From Legionella sp. PATHC035 (GTDB taxonomy: Bacteria; Pseudomonadota; Gammaproteobacteria; Legionellales; Legionellaceae): 64,000 nt of DNA. Made by a program: the position numbers and the translations under genes. Positions 48,934 to 57,583 of the stretch are shown here, piece by piece (the first letter of the stretch is position 1; every line of letters starts with the position of its first letter). The notes below the pieces were generated by a model that saw only the letters and a program-made list of their open reading frames with translations, had not been told where the DNA came from and did no database searches. The DNA lies in NCBI RefSeq assembly GCF_026191115.1, contig NZ_JAPHOT010000001.1:1452501-1516500 (forward strand), in the 5' to 3' direction.

Positions 48934-50109
48934 ATGGAAGTAGTAGATGTCGTCATTGTAGGTGCCGGTGCCGCCGGGTTGATGTGTGCCATTGAAGCAG
49001 GCAAACGTCACCGTAGGGTTTTGATACTCGACCACGCCAATAAAGTTGGAAAAAAGATCTTAATGTCAGGTGGTGGTCGTTGTAACTTTACTAATTATTA
49101 CATTGAACCTGAAAAATACAACTCCCATAATCCCCATTTTTTTAAGTCTGCTTTAACTCGTTATACCCAATGGGATTTTATTAAACTTGTAAAAAAATAT
49201 AAGATTCCCTTTCATGAAAAAACCTTAGGGCAATTATTTTGTGATAATAAATCAAAAGATATTGTCGATATGTTGCTTAAAGAATGTGATGCGGCAGGCG
49301 TTGCAATCCAATTAAATACCAACATAGAATCCATTCAAAAATCACAACATTTTAAAATAAAAACCAATAAAGGAATTGTTTCCTGTCAGTCCTTGGTTAT
49401 TGCCAGTGGGGGTTTATCCATACCCACGATGGGAGCCACCCCTTTTGCTTATAAAGTTGCAGAGCAATTTGGTATCAAAGTATGGCCTACCCGTGCCGGA
49501 TTAGTTCCTTTTACTTTGGATGTTGTCGAGAAAGAAAAAATAGCCCCGCTTTCAGGGATTAGTGTTGACAGCTTAGTATCAAATAAACGCATTGAGTTTC
49601 GTGAGAATACGCTATTCACTCATCGCGGTTTGAGTGGCCCTGCCATTTTGCAATTGTCTTCTTATTGGCATGCAGGCGAGAGCATTAGTATTAATTTATT
49701 ACCTGAAATGAATCTTCTGGACTATTTAAAAACTGCACGCGTAGATAAACCACAAAAACAATTAAATTCAATCTTGTCCATGCACTTACCGAAACGAGTT
49801 ATCGAACACTTTATTGCACCTGAGCTTATCGACAAAAAACTTGCTGAGCTCTCAAATCGTGATTTGGAGTCTGTGGCGAAACAACTCAACTCTTGGCAGG
49901 TTAAACCTAATGGTACAGAAGGGTACCGTACTGCTGAAGTAACCATTGGCGGTGTAGATTGTCATGCGATTTCATCAAAAACCATGGAGGCTCAAGAGGT
50001 CCCTGGACTTTATTTTATTGGCGAAGCCTTAGACGTCACCGGTTGGTTAGGCGGCTACAATTTTCAATGGGCATGGTCCTCAGGATGGGCCGCAGGGCAA
50101 GTAGTCTAA
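48934..50109 (+). CDS. YhiN/HI0933-family FAD-dependent oxidoreductase-like protein
   Basis: I start at MEVVDVVIVGAGAAGLMCAIEAGKR (391 residues), where the FAD dinucleotide-binding fold begins at the N-terminus; an upstream ATG adds 14 unlikely residues. Family signatures are present: VGKKILMSGGGRCNFTN, FCDNKSKDIVDMLL, GGLSIPTMGATPFAYKVAEQFG, FTHRGLSGPAILQLSSYW and the C-terminal FIGEALDVTGWLGGYNFQWAWSSG. The physiological reaction of this flavoprotein family is not established. Confidence 0.93.
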   Translation: MEVVDVVIVGAGAAGLMCAIEAGKRHRRVLILDHANKVGKKILMSGGGRCNFTNYYIEPEKYNSHNPHFFKSALTRYTQWDFIKLVKKYKIPFHEKTLGQLFCDNKSKDIVDMLLKECDAAGVAIQLNTNIESIQKSQHFKIKTNKGIVSCQSLVIASGGLSIPTMGATPFAYKVAEQFGIKVWPTRAGLVPFTLDVVEKEKIAPLSGISVDSLVSNKRIEFRENTLFTHRGLSGPAILQLSSYWHAGESISINLLPEMNLLDYLKTARVDKPQKQLNSILSMHLPKRVIEHFIAPELIDKKLAELSNRDLESVAKQLNSWQVKPNGTEGYRTAEVTIGGVDCHAISSKTMEAQEVPGLYFIGEALDVTGWLGGYNFQWAWSSGWAAGQVV

Positions 50110-50153
50110 ATCCTATACTTGGCATTTTGTAATCAATGATTATTGCAGACATG

Positions 50154-50224
50154 GCTTGAGCCTTGGCTGAACTTCATTTTGATACCAACGTGTTATGGAG
50201 CTTTTGTCCAGCCAAGGCTCAAGC
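50154..50224. repeat. 71-bp inverted-repeat element, copy A
   Basis: Perfect 16-bp arms GCTTGAGCCTTGGCTG (50154-50169) and CAGCCAAGGCTCAAGC (50209-50224) flank a 39-bp spacer. Read on the minus strand, the arm is followed by GACAAAAGCTCCATAA, closely matching GACAAAAAGCTTCATAA inside the element at 63939-63996. Both lie just after a coding sequence. This indicates a dispersed MITE- or REP-like family. It may also end transcription of the flavoprotein gene. Confidence 0.7.
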
Positions 50225-50259
50225 GACGTCGATTTTATTGGTTATAGAGGCGGCGGTTA

Positions 50260-50571
50260 TCATAAAAAAAAGTAAACAATAATTGTTAAAACGATGGATA
50301 AAACAAGGTATAAACATTTACCAACATGCCTATCACTTAAAAGATTTTTCGCTTTTTCCCAATAGTCGATCAGATCAATGATCAACGAGCCGCAAAACCA
50401 TAAATAGATAGGGCGTTGCCAAAATGGTTTATCTAAAAAACCGCCCAGTACAAATAATTGTTTTTTGCATAAACTGCAATAATAAACGGCTTGGTCCGTT
50501 GTGATTAATCTTTTTTCCCAACACACCGTGGGTTCCATCCGCTGTCGGCAAAACTTACACTGGATTTTCAT
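50260..50571 (-). CDS. Small zinc-ribbon membrane protein of unknown function
   Basis: The protein has 103 residues. Two CxxC pairs (CKFCRQRM near the start and CSLCKKQL near 32-35) form a likely zinc ribbon, followed by two hydrophobic segments (PIYLWFCGSLIIDLIDYW and CLYLVLSIVLTIIVYFF), the second ending the protein. The layout, a cytoplasmic zinc ribbon and membrane anchor, is seen directly; no function can be assigned. Confidence 0.65.
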   Translation of the reverse strand: MKIQCKFCRQRMEPTVCWEKRLITTDQAVYYCSLCKKQLFVLGGFLDKPFWQRPIYLWFCGSLIIDLIDYWEKAKNLLSDRHVGKCLYLVLSIVLTIIVYFFL

Positions 50572-50698
50572 ATTATTAGTATTTTAATACGATATGGACA
50601 ATATTTTACCATAAAAAAAGGGGCAGAACATTAAATAAGTAGCGGGGATGCAAGAGGCTAACACGGTGGAAAACATTCATTATTGTTAAATAACCCGA

Positions 50699-51766
50699 TT
50701 ACCTTACTCTTTTCATTAAGTACAAACCCAATAAAGCAAAAATAAAAGTAGGCCCTAAAGCAGCTAACTCGGGCGGTAATTGAAATACGGTACTCAGTGG
50801 ACCAAAAAAACGGCTCAAAATATTAAAGCTGAATCCTACTGCTGCGCCAACCAAGAGTTTTGAGCCCATAGTCGTTGAACGCAATGGTCCAAAAATGAAT
50901 GGGATGGAAAGGATCATCATCACCATAGTCGTAAATGGTTGAATAATCCGTTGTAAAAAAGCAAACTGATAATTATGTACATTTTGATGATTACGCTTTT
51001 GTTCTCGTATGTAACGATTCAGTTCTTTTAAGGTCATTTCATCCGGTTCAATACTGCTTATTGTCAAAATTTTTGGTTTTACAGAGACATCCCAGGGAAG
51101 TGAGGCAACTGTCTGTGTTTTGGTTTTATCTGCTTCAAAATCAGTTTGCTGTACATTATATGCAACCCAACCTGTAGGGGTATAGCGGGCTTCGGCAATA
51201 AATCGAGACATTTTTAAATGATGATGATTATCAAAACGAAATTGATAAATATTATTTAAAATATTATTAGGGAGGATTAAACCCACGGAAATGAAATCAT
51301 TGCCATACCGTAACCAAGATCCCTTTGAAGTTCTTAATGTTTGTCCGCCACTGACTGCAGCAGTCTTATAGTCATTGGCATAATGCGATAAGTATGGAAT
51401 TACAGTTTCTCCTAATGCAGTGACCAACACAATCAGTACAATGGAGGCTTTTAATACCGCCATAGTAATCTGCCCTATAGACATTCCTGATGCGCGCATG
51501 ACCACCAACTCACTGTGATTGGCTAAAATTCCAAGGCCAATCAAGCAGCCAAGGAGGCTTGCCATAGGAAAAAATAAATAGACTTGGTAGGGCATTTGCA
51601 ATAAAACAAAAAAAGCAGCTTGCGTAATCCCATAATCCACGCGGCCTAAGTCATTTAATTGGTCGACAAATAAAATGAAAATTTGTAGCCCTACGAGCAT
51701 GAGCGTTACTAACCCAATTGAGCCAAGAACCGTTTTTGCAATATAGCGATCTAATATGTTCATCAT
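50699..51766 (-). CDS. lptG: LPS export ABC transporter permease LptG
   Basis: The protein has 355 residues of the YjgP/YjgQ family: six membrane helices in two sets of three (from GSIGLVTLMLVGLQIFILFVDQL and IIQPFTTMVMMILSIPFIFGPLR) flanking a periplasmic beta-jellyroll domain (about 150-260). FRSTTMGSKLLVGAAVGFSFNI is typical of LptG. With LptF and the ATPase LptB it extracts LPS from the inner membrane. Its start overlaps the lptF stop by four bases (ATGA). Confidence 0.95.
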   Translation of the reverse strand: MMNILDRYIAKTVLGSIGLVTLMLVGLQIFILFVDQLNDLGRVDYGITQAAFFVLLQMPYQVYLFFPMASLLGCLIGLGILANHSELVVMRASGMSIGQITMAVLKASIVLIVLVTALGETVIPYLSHYANDYKTAAVSGGQTLRTSKGSWLRYGNDFISVGLILPNNILNNIYQFRFDNHHHLKMSRFIAEARYTPTGWVAYNVQQTDFEADKTKTQTVASLPWDVSVKPKILTISSIEPDEMTLKELNRYIREQKRNHQNVHNYQFAFLQRIIQPFTTMVMMILSIPFIFGPLRSTTMGSKLLVGAAVGFSFNILSRFFGPLSTVFQLPPELAALGPTFIFALLGLYLMKRVR

Positions 51767-52842
51767 GCCAATTTCGCCTGCTTACGCCCGATTAAGAACA
51801 AACCGAAGGCAACTACGATAAGATGCACCCACCATAAACCGAGCCATTGAGGTGTTTTTCCAGAAACCATTGCATCACGGGCAACAAATAACAAATTCGC
51901 ATATAAAATATAAATGATGATTGCGGGAAATAATTTAGCATATTTCCCTGAACGCGGATTAATACGACTCAAAGGAACCGCGATTAAAGTCAAAGTGAAT
52001 ACCATAATCGGTACCGACAAACGCCACTGCAACTCTGCTGCCTTGGCAGGATCTTCGTTGTTGAAAGGGAGTAAACTGGTCGTACTCATGGTCCGTAGAT
52101 CTTGCGATATATTGACAACAGGATGTGGCAACCGGGCTTTATACTCTCCAAATTCCGCGACTTGATAATCTGCCTGCCCTGGAATTCCTTGATATTCTTT
52201 GCCTTTTTGCAAAATGATATAGTCCTCTCCTGTTTTTGCATCAGTTTCTGCAAAAGCTTGATCGGCCCATAGGATATCCCAACGAATTTGATCATTGACC
52301 GAACTACGCTTTGCCAAAAATACCTGTTCCGCTTTGGTATGATCACGACTCATCGATTGGACATAAAACACTTCTTGACCTTCATTAATCGCATGAAAAC
52401 GCCCAGGCATAATCGTTTGTACCAGAGTTTTTATCCCTGTAGTTCGCAACAACTTCGCTCGTTCAATATAAATTAAAGGACTTCCCCAAATCATAATCAC
52501 AGCCACAATAATCGCTACGACAGTCGCCATAATAAAACTGTGTTTTAATAATTGATTTGGCCCATAGCCACAAGCACGCAATACGGTCATCTCACTCTCA
52601 GCATACAAACGACCATATGCGAGCAACATGGCAGTATAAAAACCTAATGGAACCAATAGACTCAGTAAAGTGGGTAGCTCAAGCATCATGAGCTTCATAA
52701 TAATGACACCTGGGATATTTCCAGAGGCTGCGCGATTGAGGTATTGAATAAATTGGTTACTCAGAAAAATTAATACGAGTATGGAGGTGAGCGCAATTAA
52801 AGTGAGAAACACTTCTTTGGCTAAATAACGAAAAATAATCAC
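51763..52842 (-). CDS. lptF: LPS export ABC transporter permease LptF
   Basis: The protein has 359 residues of the same family as the next gene: N-terminal IIFRYLAKEVFLTLIALTSILVLIFLSNQFI, the conserved SEMTVLRACGYGPNQLL coupling helix that contacts LptB, a periplasmic domain, and C-terminal LQWRLSVPIMVFTLTLIAVPLSRINPRSGKYAKLFPAII. It forms the LptB2FG transporter. Upstream is a 276-bp gap whose far end is the phasin terminator; the promoter must lie next to the start but was not resolved. Confidence 0.95.
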   Translation of the reverse strand: MIIFRYLAKEVFLTLIALTSILVLIFLSNQFIQYLNRAASGNIPGVIIMKLMMLELPTLLSLLVPLGFYTAMLLAYGRLYAESEMTVLRACGYGPNQLLKHSFIMATVVAIIVAVIMIWGSPLIYIERAKLLRTTGIKTLVQTIMPGRFHAINEGQEVFYVQSMSRDHTKAEQVFLAKRSSVNDQIRWDILWADQAFAETDAKTGEDYIILQKGKEYQGIPGQADYQVAEFGEYKARLPHPVVNISQDLRTMSTTSLLPFNNEDPAKAAELQWRLSVPIMVFTLTLIAVPLSRINPRSGKYAKLFPAIIIYILYANLLFVARDAMVSGKTPQWLGLWWVHLIVVAFGLFLIGRKQAKLA

Positions 52843-53064
52843 CCAATGCCCCTATTTTAATAACCTTTTCTAATTATTTTCTAACCTTAAAGCATTGTAT
52901 CCTCTTGCAAGAAACTAAAAAAGCCTTTTCTAACCGTACCTTGGAACAATAGGTTCTTGAGTTGATTTAATTGTCATTTAATCAATTGACTAATAAATTT
53001 ATATAAGGAGTGCGTAAAAGCCCTCCTTCAGCATTGGATTGGGATGGAATAAAGAGTTCAAATA

Positions 53065-53102
53065 TAAAAAAGCAGCCTAGGCTTCATCGCTTCGACTGCT
53101 TT
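53065..53102 (-). terminator. Rho-independent terminator of the phasin gene
   Basis: On the minus strand, AAAGCAG (53102-53096) and CTGCTTT (53075-53069) close a hairpin containing GCCTAGGC-like sequence, and the transcript then runs into a stretch of at least six U. It begins 17 bases after the phasin stop. Stem plus U-tract make this the clearest intrinsic terminator in the region. Confidence 0.8.
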
Positions 53103-53118
53103 AAAATAAGATTTTTAA

Positions 53119-53409
53119 TTAATGTTTTACCTCGGTAGCTTTTTTAGCTTCCTGGACGAAACCTAACATTGCTTTTTCAAGAATTTGAAATGATTTTTGC
53201 ATGTAATCCAAAGCCTTTTTTCCATTTTCAACAGCGAGATTAACTTGCTTTTCTAATAATTCTTCAGGCTTTTTAATATTAGACAGTTCTTCAGGCTTCA
53301 GATAATTCAAACTTTGCAGCGTTTTCACGTTCAATTCAGCCATTGCTTGAAAAGGTTCTTGAAATTTTTTAGCCGCTTCGGTCCATCTTTCAAAATTTTG
53401 TTGACTCAT
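53119..53409 (-). CDS. Phasin family protein
   Basis: The protein has 96 residues from the ATG preceded by GGAG six bases upstream. It is amphipathic and helical throughout (FERWTEAAKKFQEPFQAMAELNVKTLQ, VNLAVENGKKALDYMQKSFQILEKAM), as in phasins that coat polyhydroxyalkanoate granules. Its place next to phaR and two acetoacetyl-CoA reductase genes supports the call. Phasins of this group are short and variable, so family membership rests on composition and context. Confidence 0.85.
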   Translation of the reverse strand: MSQQNFERWTEAAKKFQEPFQAMAELNVKTLQSLNYLKPEELSNIKKPEELLEKQVNLAVENGKKALDYMQKSFQILEKAMLGFVQEAKKATEVKH

Positions 53410-53556
53410 GATATTCTCCACTATGTTGCATCGCACAATTTAATATTAGTCTATTCATAACAAATTTGTCAATGGGTTAAGTAAATATTTTTTTGCAATG
53501 CACCATAAAAATCAACCACTATTGAAATCCTTTATCATCACGCCAGTACTGATATT

Positions 53557-53955
53557 TTAACTTTTAAATATACTTTGCCATTGTTGCATCATCTTTTGCA
53601 TTTGTTGATTCCAATTTTCAGTTGCCTGAAGATAAGGATTATTTTGCAATGGTTTTTCCATAACTTGGAACATTTGTTCCATCATTTGTTTTAAAGAAGC
53701 ATGCATCGGATGATTTGCTAGAGCAATGATCTGCCGCAAAATGTCGGAAGATAAAAATTGAGTGGAACCTGCTTCCATCTCCACAATAATTTGCAACAAG
53801 ATCGAGTTCGTTAAATCGTTACCAGTTAGCGAATCCTCTACTTTAAATTGCATACCCTCCACAACATAACGCTGTAAGTCTTCAAGGGTTATATATTGGC
53901 TTGTCTCAGTATCATACAGCCGACGGTTTTTGTATTTTTTTATTAATCGAGTCAT
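53557..53955 (-). CDS. phaR: Polyhydroxyalkanoate synthesis regulator PhaR
   Basis: The protein has 132 residues. The N-terminal PhaR DNA-binding domain (LIKKYKNRRLYDTETSQYITLEDLQRYV) and the PHB-accumulation domain (DLTNSILLQIIVEMEAG, then FLSSDILRQIIALA) are both recognisable, followed by a glutamine- and methionine-rich tail. PhaR represses phasin and related genes until it is titrated by nascent PHB granules. It lies 147 bp upstream of the phasin gene, its usual target. Confidence 0.94.
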   Translation of the reverse strand: MTRLIKKYKNRRLYDTETSQYITLEDLQRYVVEGMQFKVEDSLTGNDLTNSILLQIIVEMEAGSTQFLSSDILRQIIALANHPMHASLKQMMEQMFQVMEKPLQNNPYLQATENWNQQMQKMMQQWQSIFKS

Positions 53956-54000
53956 AGTTTTCTCTTGATTTTAGGTGCTATTCCATTAAGAGGAAATATC

Positions 54001-54100
54001 CCTTCTCGGCTTGGAGAGAAGGTGTCCGCTAGGGCGGATGAGGGTATTGATTGTGGCAAATAATCCCTCACCACTACCCTCTCCCACATGTAGAAGAGGG
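54001..54100. repeat. Two adjacent hairpin-forming repeats between phaB and phaR
   Basis: CCTTCTC (54001-54007) pairs with GAGAAGG (54016-54022); TCCGC/GCGGA follow; and CCCTCT (54077-54082) pairs with AGAGGG (54095-54100). The wording (CCCTCACC, CTCTCCC, GAGAGAAGG) is typical of intergenic repeat elements found in many gammaproteobacteria. They may separate transcription of phaB from phaR. Confidence 0.5.
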
Positions 54101-54124
54101 AATTTTTATAAAGTACATAGGGTT

Positions 54125-54871
54125 TTAATACATATGAAGGCCGCCATTGACGCTGAGATTAGCTCCTGTAATATATCGACTCTTCTCGCTAATTAAGAAC
54201 TCTACAGCCCAGGCAATTTCTTGTGTTTGCGCCAAACGCTTTGCAGGAATTTGAGCAATAATCGCATCCAGAATATCGGGTCTTATACCTTTCATTAAAC
54301 GAGTATCCACATACCCAGGTGATAGACTATTGACAGTGATGTTCTTACTCATTAATTCCTGAGCCAAACTTTTAGTAAAACCGTAGACACCCGCTTTAGA
54401 TGCTGCATAATTTGCTTGCGAAAATTGTCCTTTTTGGGCATTCACTGAAGAAACATTAACAATTCGTCCTGATTCGTGCTCTCTCATGTTTTCAACGACA
54501 TGACGAGTTACATTAAACATGCCATCAAGATTAACCGTTAATACTTCATCCCATTGCTTCTTGGTCATTTTTGTAAATACAGCATCGCGAGTGATACCCG
54601 CGTTATTAATTAACACATCAATATTACCAAACTGCTCAATAATGGAAGAAATAACCTCCCCGCATTGATCATAATCAGTTACATCCATATGACGAAAATG
54701 AATATTTTTATATCCTTCATCCATCAGCTCTTTTTTCCATGCTTTACCCTCCTCTTCTGTAATTAAATCAAGAGCAAAAACATGTTTGTAAGATGAATTT
54801 AATTCTTTCGCAATTGCTGTGCCTATATCCCCGGTACCACCAGTAATCAAAACGATATTATTATGTTGCAT
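54125..54871 (-). CDS. phaB: Acetoacetyl-CoA reductase-type short-chain dehydrogenase (PhaB family), copy 1
   Basis: The protein has 248 residues. The cofactor motif TGGTGDIG, NNAGIT, catalytic Ser in VNVSSVNAQKGQFSQ, and YAASKAG with catalytic Tyr and Lys are intact. The QFSQANYAASKAGVYGFT and SPGYVDT wording is characteristic of PhaB. It reduces acetoacetyl-CoA to (R)-3-hydroxybutyryl-CoA with NADPH for polyhydroxybutyrate. It follows a close paralogue by 80 bp. FabG-like activity in fatty acid synthesis is the alternative. No phaA or phaC is in the window. Confidence 0.9.
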   Translation of the reverse strand: MQHNNIVLITGGTGDIGTAIAKELNSSYKHVFALDLITEEEGKAWKKELMDEGYKNIHFRHMDVTDYDQCGEVISSIIEQFGNIDVLINNAGITRDAVFTKMTKKQWDEVLTVNLDGMFNVTRHVVENMREHESGRIVNVSSVNAQKGQFSQANYAASKAGVYGFTKSLAQELMSKNITVNSLSPGYVDTRLMKGIRPDILDAIIAQIPAKRLAQTQEIAWAVEFLISEKSRYITGANLSVNGGLHMY

Positions 54872-54951
54872 GAGATTCTCTATAAGTTAGGAGTTTGAGA
54901 ATAAAACAACTACAATGCCCCAGATTCTTAACAGCAAACCCTGGCGCGCAT

Positions 54952-55692
54952 TTACATATATTGACCACCATTCACATCCAAGTTCGCGCCAGTAATAAAT
55001 CCACTGTCTGGAGATGCTAAAAAAGCAACTGCATCAGCAACTTCTTTTGAATGGCCTAAACGACCAACAGGAATACTTGAAATAATAGACTTTAATACCT
55101 CTTCTTTTAGAGAAGCAAGCATGGGCGTTTCTATATAGCCAGGAGAAACCGTGTTCACGGTTATGCCTTTATTGGCTACTTCTAATGCCAAGCTTTTGCT
55201 AAAACCATACAAAGCAGACTTGGTAGAAGCATAGTTACATTGCCCGAATTGGCCTTTTCGGCCATTAATTGAAGAGATGCTGATGATGCGACCATAACCT
55301 TTCTCGATCATCACGGGAATGACATTGCGGGTCATATTGAATACGCTAGTCAAATTCGCATCGATCACATTTTGCCATTGTTCTGGAGTCATTTTGCGTA
55401 AACTACAATCCTGAGTGATTCCCGCATTGTTCACCAGGACATCAACACGACCATAACGCTCCATGATTAGAGACATTATTTTTTCACAATCTGCAAATTG
55501 CGCGATATCCCCATACACGATATCAATATCATAGCCTAGCTTTTTTTGCTCTGCTTGCCATTGCTTCGCTTCTTCATGGTTTCCATGCTTGAAATAACAC
55601 GCGACTACTTGAAAATCGGCAGCTAAACGTTGACAAATGGTTGTGCCGATACCACCAGTTCCACCAGTAACTATTGCTACACCTTTCATCAT
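54952..55692 (-). CDS. Acetoacetyl-CoA reductase-type short-chain dehydrogenase (PhaB family), copy 2
   Basis: The protein has 246 residues from the ATG six bases after GGGAG; a TTG two codons upstream is less likely. Motifs are TGGTGGIG, NNAGITQDCSLRKMTPEQW, ISISSINGRKGQFGQ, YASTKSA and TGANLDVNGGQYM. It closely resembles the adjacent copy, as expected from tandem duplication, but the two have diverged well beyond recent copies. This one keeps the more typical PhaB wording (RKMTPEQW, NGRKGQFGQ). It is first in the direction of transcription. Confidence 0.9.
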   Translation of the reverse strand: MMKGVAIVTGGTGGIGTTICQRLAADFQVVACYFKHGNHEEAKQWQAEQKKLGYDIDIVYGDIAQFADCEKIMSLIMERYGRVDVLVNNAGITQDCSLRKMTPEQWQNVIDANLTSVFNMTRNVIPVMIEKGYGRIISISSINGRKGQFGQCNYASTKSALYGFSKSLALEVANKGITVNTVSPGYIETPMLASLKEEVLKSIISSIPVGRLGHSKEVADAVAFLASPDSGFITGANLDVNGGQYM

Positions 55693-55794
55693 AACCAACT
55701 CCCTGTTATTGCGATATTAAAATACTACTATAGAAAATCGAGACTAAAAGTCAAATATCCTCTTCACTGCCATTAAGCTCCATGCCTATGTAAA

Positions 55795-55880
55795 ATGGTC
55801 ATTCCCGCCTAGGGGAGAATCCATCTCTATCAGCAAAGCCAATTCAGGGATGAGACTTCCGTCTGTACGGGAATGACCAT
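55795..55880. repeat. 86-bp inverted-repeat element upstream of the PhaB pair
   Basis: Perfect 13-bp arms ATGGTCATTCCCG (55795-55807) and CGGGAATGACCAT (55868-55880) flank a spacer with GAGAATCCATCT. The GTCATTCCCG...GAATCCATCT wording matches a kind of intergenic MITE-like repeat seen in many proteobacteria. It sits between the desaturase stop and the phaB promoter area and could be mobile or a processed RNA structure. Confidence 0.6.
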
Positions 55881-55950
55881 ATTCTTAGCCTGATGCCCCC
55901 CTCAACTCCTTTCCGTGAGATGGGCGCGCAAATTCAAAATGATAAAAGGA

Positions 55951-57132
55951 TTACCTATATACCGGCACATATCCTTTGATTTGTTGCGCAAATTGTCTCA
56001 ATACATCAAGGCCTGATTCTTCTGCTTGTCTACACCATTGTTGCAAGGCTTCGATTAACTCTTTTTGTGTGGATGCAGTTTTTAACCAAATATTTTGCAG
56101 TGACTGTTTGTAGGCGTAAACAACACGTAATTGTTCACGGGCTTCAAGCAAATTCGATAAACGCATTTTTGCTTTCGAGTTCAATAGACGATTTTCCCGA
56201 CGCAATAAACTTCCAGCGCGCGCAAAAAGTTTTTTGCCCTCTTTACTTTCAATGCTGCTGTTTTTTTCTTGCTTGAGTATCGGTCGAATCACACTTTTAT
56301 AATAATTAGACATCACCTGAAAGCGATTTCCAATCACTGCCTTTACGGTGTCTATATCGACCTGCAGCTTGCCCTCGTCCATAGCCAATTTAGGGGGTAG
56401 CTTTTTCACTTTGGCAAGACCTAAAAAGGACAAGATACGGATATACATCCAACCTATATCAAACTCCCACCATTTAATAGAAAACTTTGCTGAAGAAGCA
56501 AACGTATGATGATTGTTATGCAACTCTTCGCCGCCTATCCAAAAACCCCAAGGGAAAATATTTCTTGCAGCATCCAGGCATTCAAAATTTCGATACCCCC
56601 AGTGATGGCCGATCCCGTTAATCACTCCAGCAGCATGAAATGGTATCCACATCATCTGAATGGCCCAAATAGTAATTCCAGGGACACCAAACAAAAATAA
56701 ATCAATAAGTAACATGAGCAAAATTCCCTTGGCAGAATGAGGGGAATAAACTTTTCGCTCAAGCCAGTCTGTAGGAGTACCATGAGAATATTTGGCGATC
56801 ATTTCTTTATCTTTACGAGCTGCTTTGTACAGTTCAGCTCCTTGCCAAAATACTTTTTTAATGCCAAAAACTACCGGACTGTGAGGATCACCCTCAACAT
56901 CTGATGATGCATGATGTTTACGATGGATAGCAACCCAATCTGCCGTAACCATTCCCGTAGTTAACCACAACCAAAAACGAAAAAAATGACTGATAATAGG
57001 GTGCAGAGTTAACGCGCGGTGGGTTTGATTTCGATGAAGATATATTGTTACCGCCGCGATAGTAATTTGCGTGAAAATCAACGTCGCAATCACATATCCC
57101 CAAAAAGACAGGTTTAAATAACCAAAAACCAT
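55951..57132 (-). CDS. Membrane fatty acid desaturase (acyl-CoA/acyl-lipid delta-9 type)
   Basis: The protein has 393 residues. Histidine boxes HRNQTH (33-38), HRKHH (70-74) and HNNHH (about 207-211) form the di-iron site. Hydrophobic helices surround them (FWGYVIATLIFTQITIAAV, FRFWLWLTTGMV, GILLMLLIDLFLFGVPGITIW). A helical, basic C-terminal extension of about 140 residues follows and is less conserved. It introduces a cis double bond into saturated acyl chains, adjusting membrane fluidity. It could contribute to the temperature response, but nothing in the sequence shows regulation. Confidence 0.92.
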   Translation of the reverse strand: MVFGYLNLSFWGYVIATLIFTQITIAAVTIYLHRNQTHRALTLHPIISHFFRFWLWLTTGMVTADWVAIHRKHHASSDVEGDPHSPVVFGIKKVFWQGAELYKAARKDKEMIAKYSHGTPTDWLERKVYSPHSAKGILLMLLIDLFLFGVPGITIWAIQMMWIPFHAAGVINGIGHHWGYRNFECLDAARNIFPWGFWIGGEELHNNHHTFASSAKFSIKWWEFDIGWMYIRILSFLGLAKVKKLPPKLAMDEGKLQVDIDTVKAVIGNRFQVMSNYYKSVIRPILKQEKNSSIESKEGKKLFARAGSLLRRENRLLNSKAKMRLSNLLEAREQLRVVYAYKQSLQNIWLKTASTQKELIEALQQWCRQAEESGLDVLRQFAQQIKGYVPVYR

Positions 57133-57307
57133 AATAGCTCCACTTCAAATGCAAAAATGCAAAAATGCAAATTAAGAAAAAACTCATCCTTTAGTTGGGT
57201 ACCTCTTGTAAGAATTCCAGAAAATCCTTATCTCATATTAAGGATACCACAATTTTACTCTTTACGTTGCAACATTTCATTATGTAGCCGATAATTAATA
57301 GTGAATA

Positions 57308-57583
57308 ATGAATAAACTATGGAATCAAGCGATGAACGATAAATTCCAGCTGGGAAAAATCTTTGAAAATTTGGTGCCTTTTATTATAGCAGGTTGTGCT
57401 ATCGCCCTATTTTTTGGTTTGTTATTTATGTTCTCCTACGTTTTAGTTTGGGGAATCATTATAGGGGCTATCCTCTGGCTTGTTGCCACAATCAAACAAT
57501 ACCTGTTCCCAAGCAGCTCGACTAAAAAAGAAGTGATTAAAAAAAACGAGGGCCGCATCATTGAGCATGACGATAAAAAATAA
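57308..57583 (+). CDS. Small two-helix membrane protein of unknown function
   Basis: The protein has 91 residues: a long hydrophobic stretch (LVPFIIAGCAIALFFGLLFMFSYVLVWGIIIGAILWLVATI) forming one hairpin or two helices, then a charged tail (TKKEVIKKNEGRIIEHDDKK). Its stop overlaps the mutM start as TAATG, so the two are translationally coupled. No known function; the coupling supports a real gene. Confidence 0.75.
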   Translation: MNKLWNQAMNDKFQLGKIFENLVPFIIAGCAIALFFGLLFMFSYVLVWGIIIGAILWLVATIKQYLFPSSSTKKEVIKKNEGRIIEHDDKK

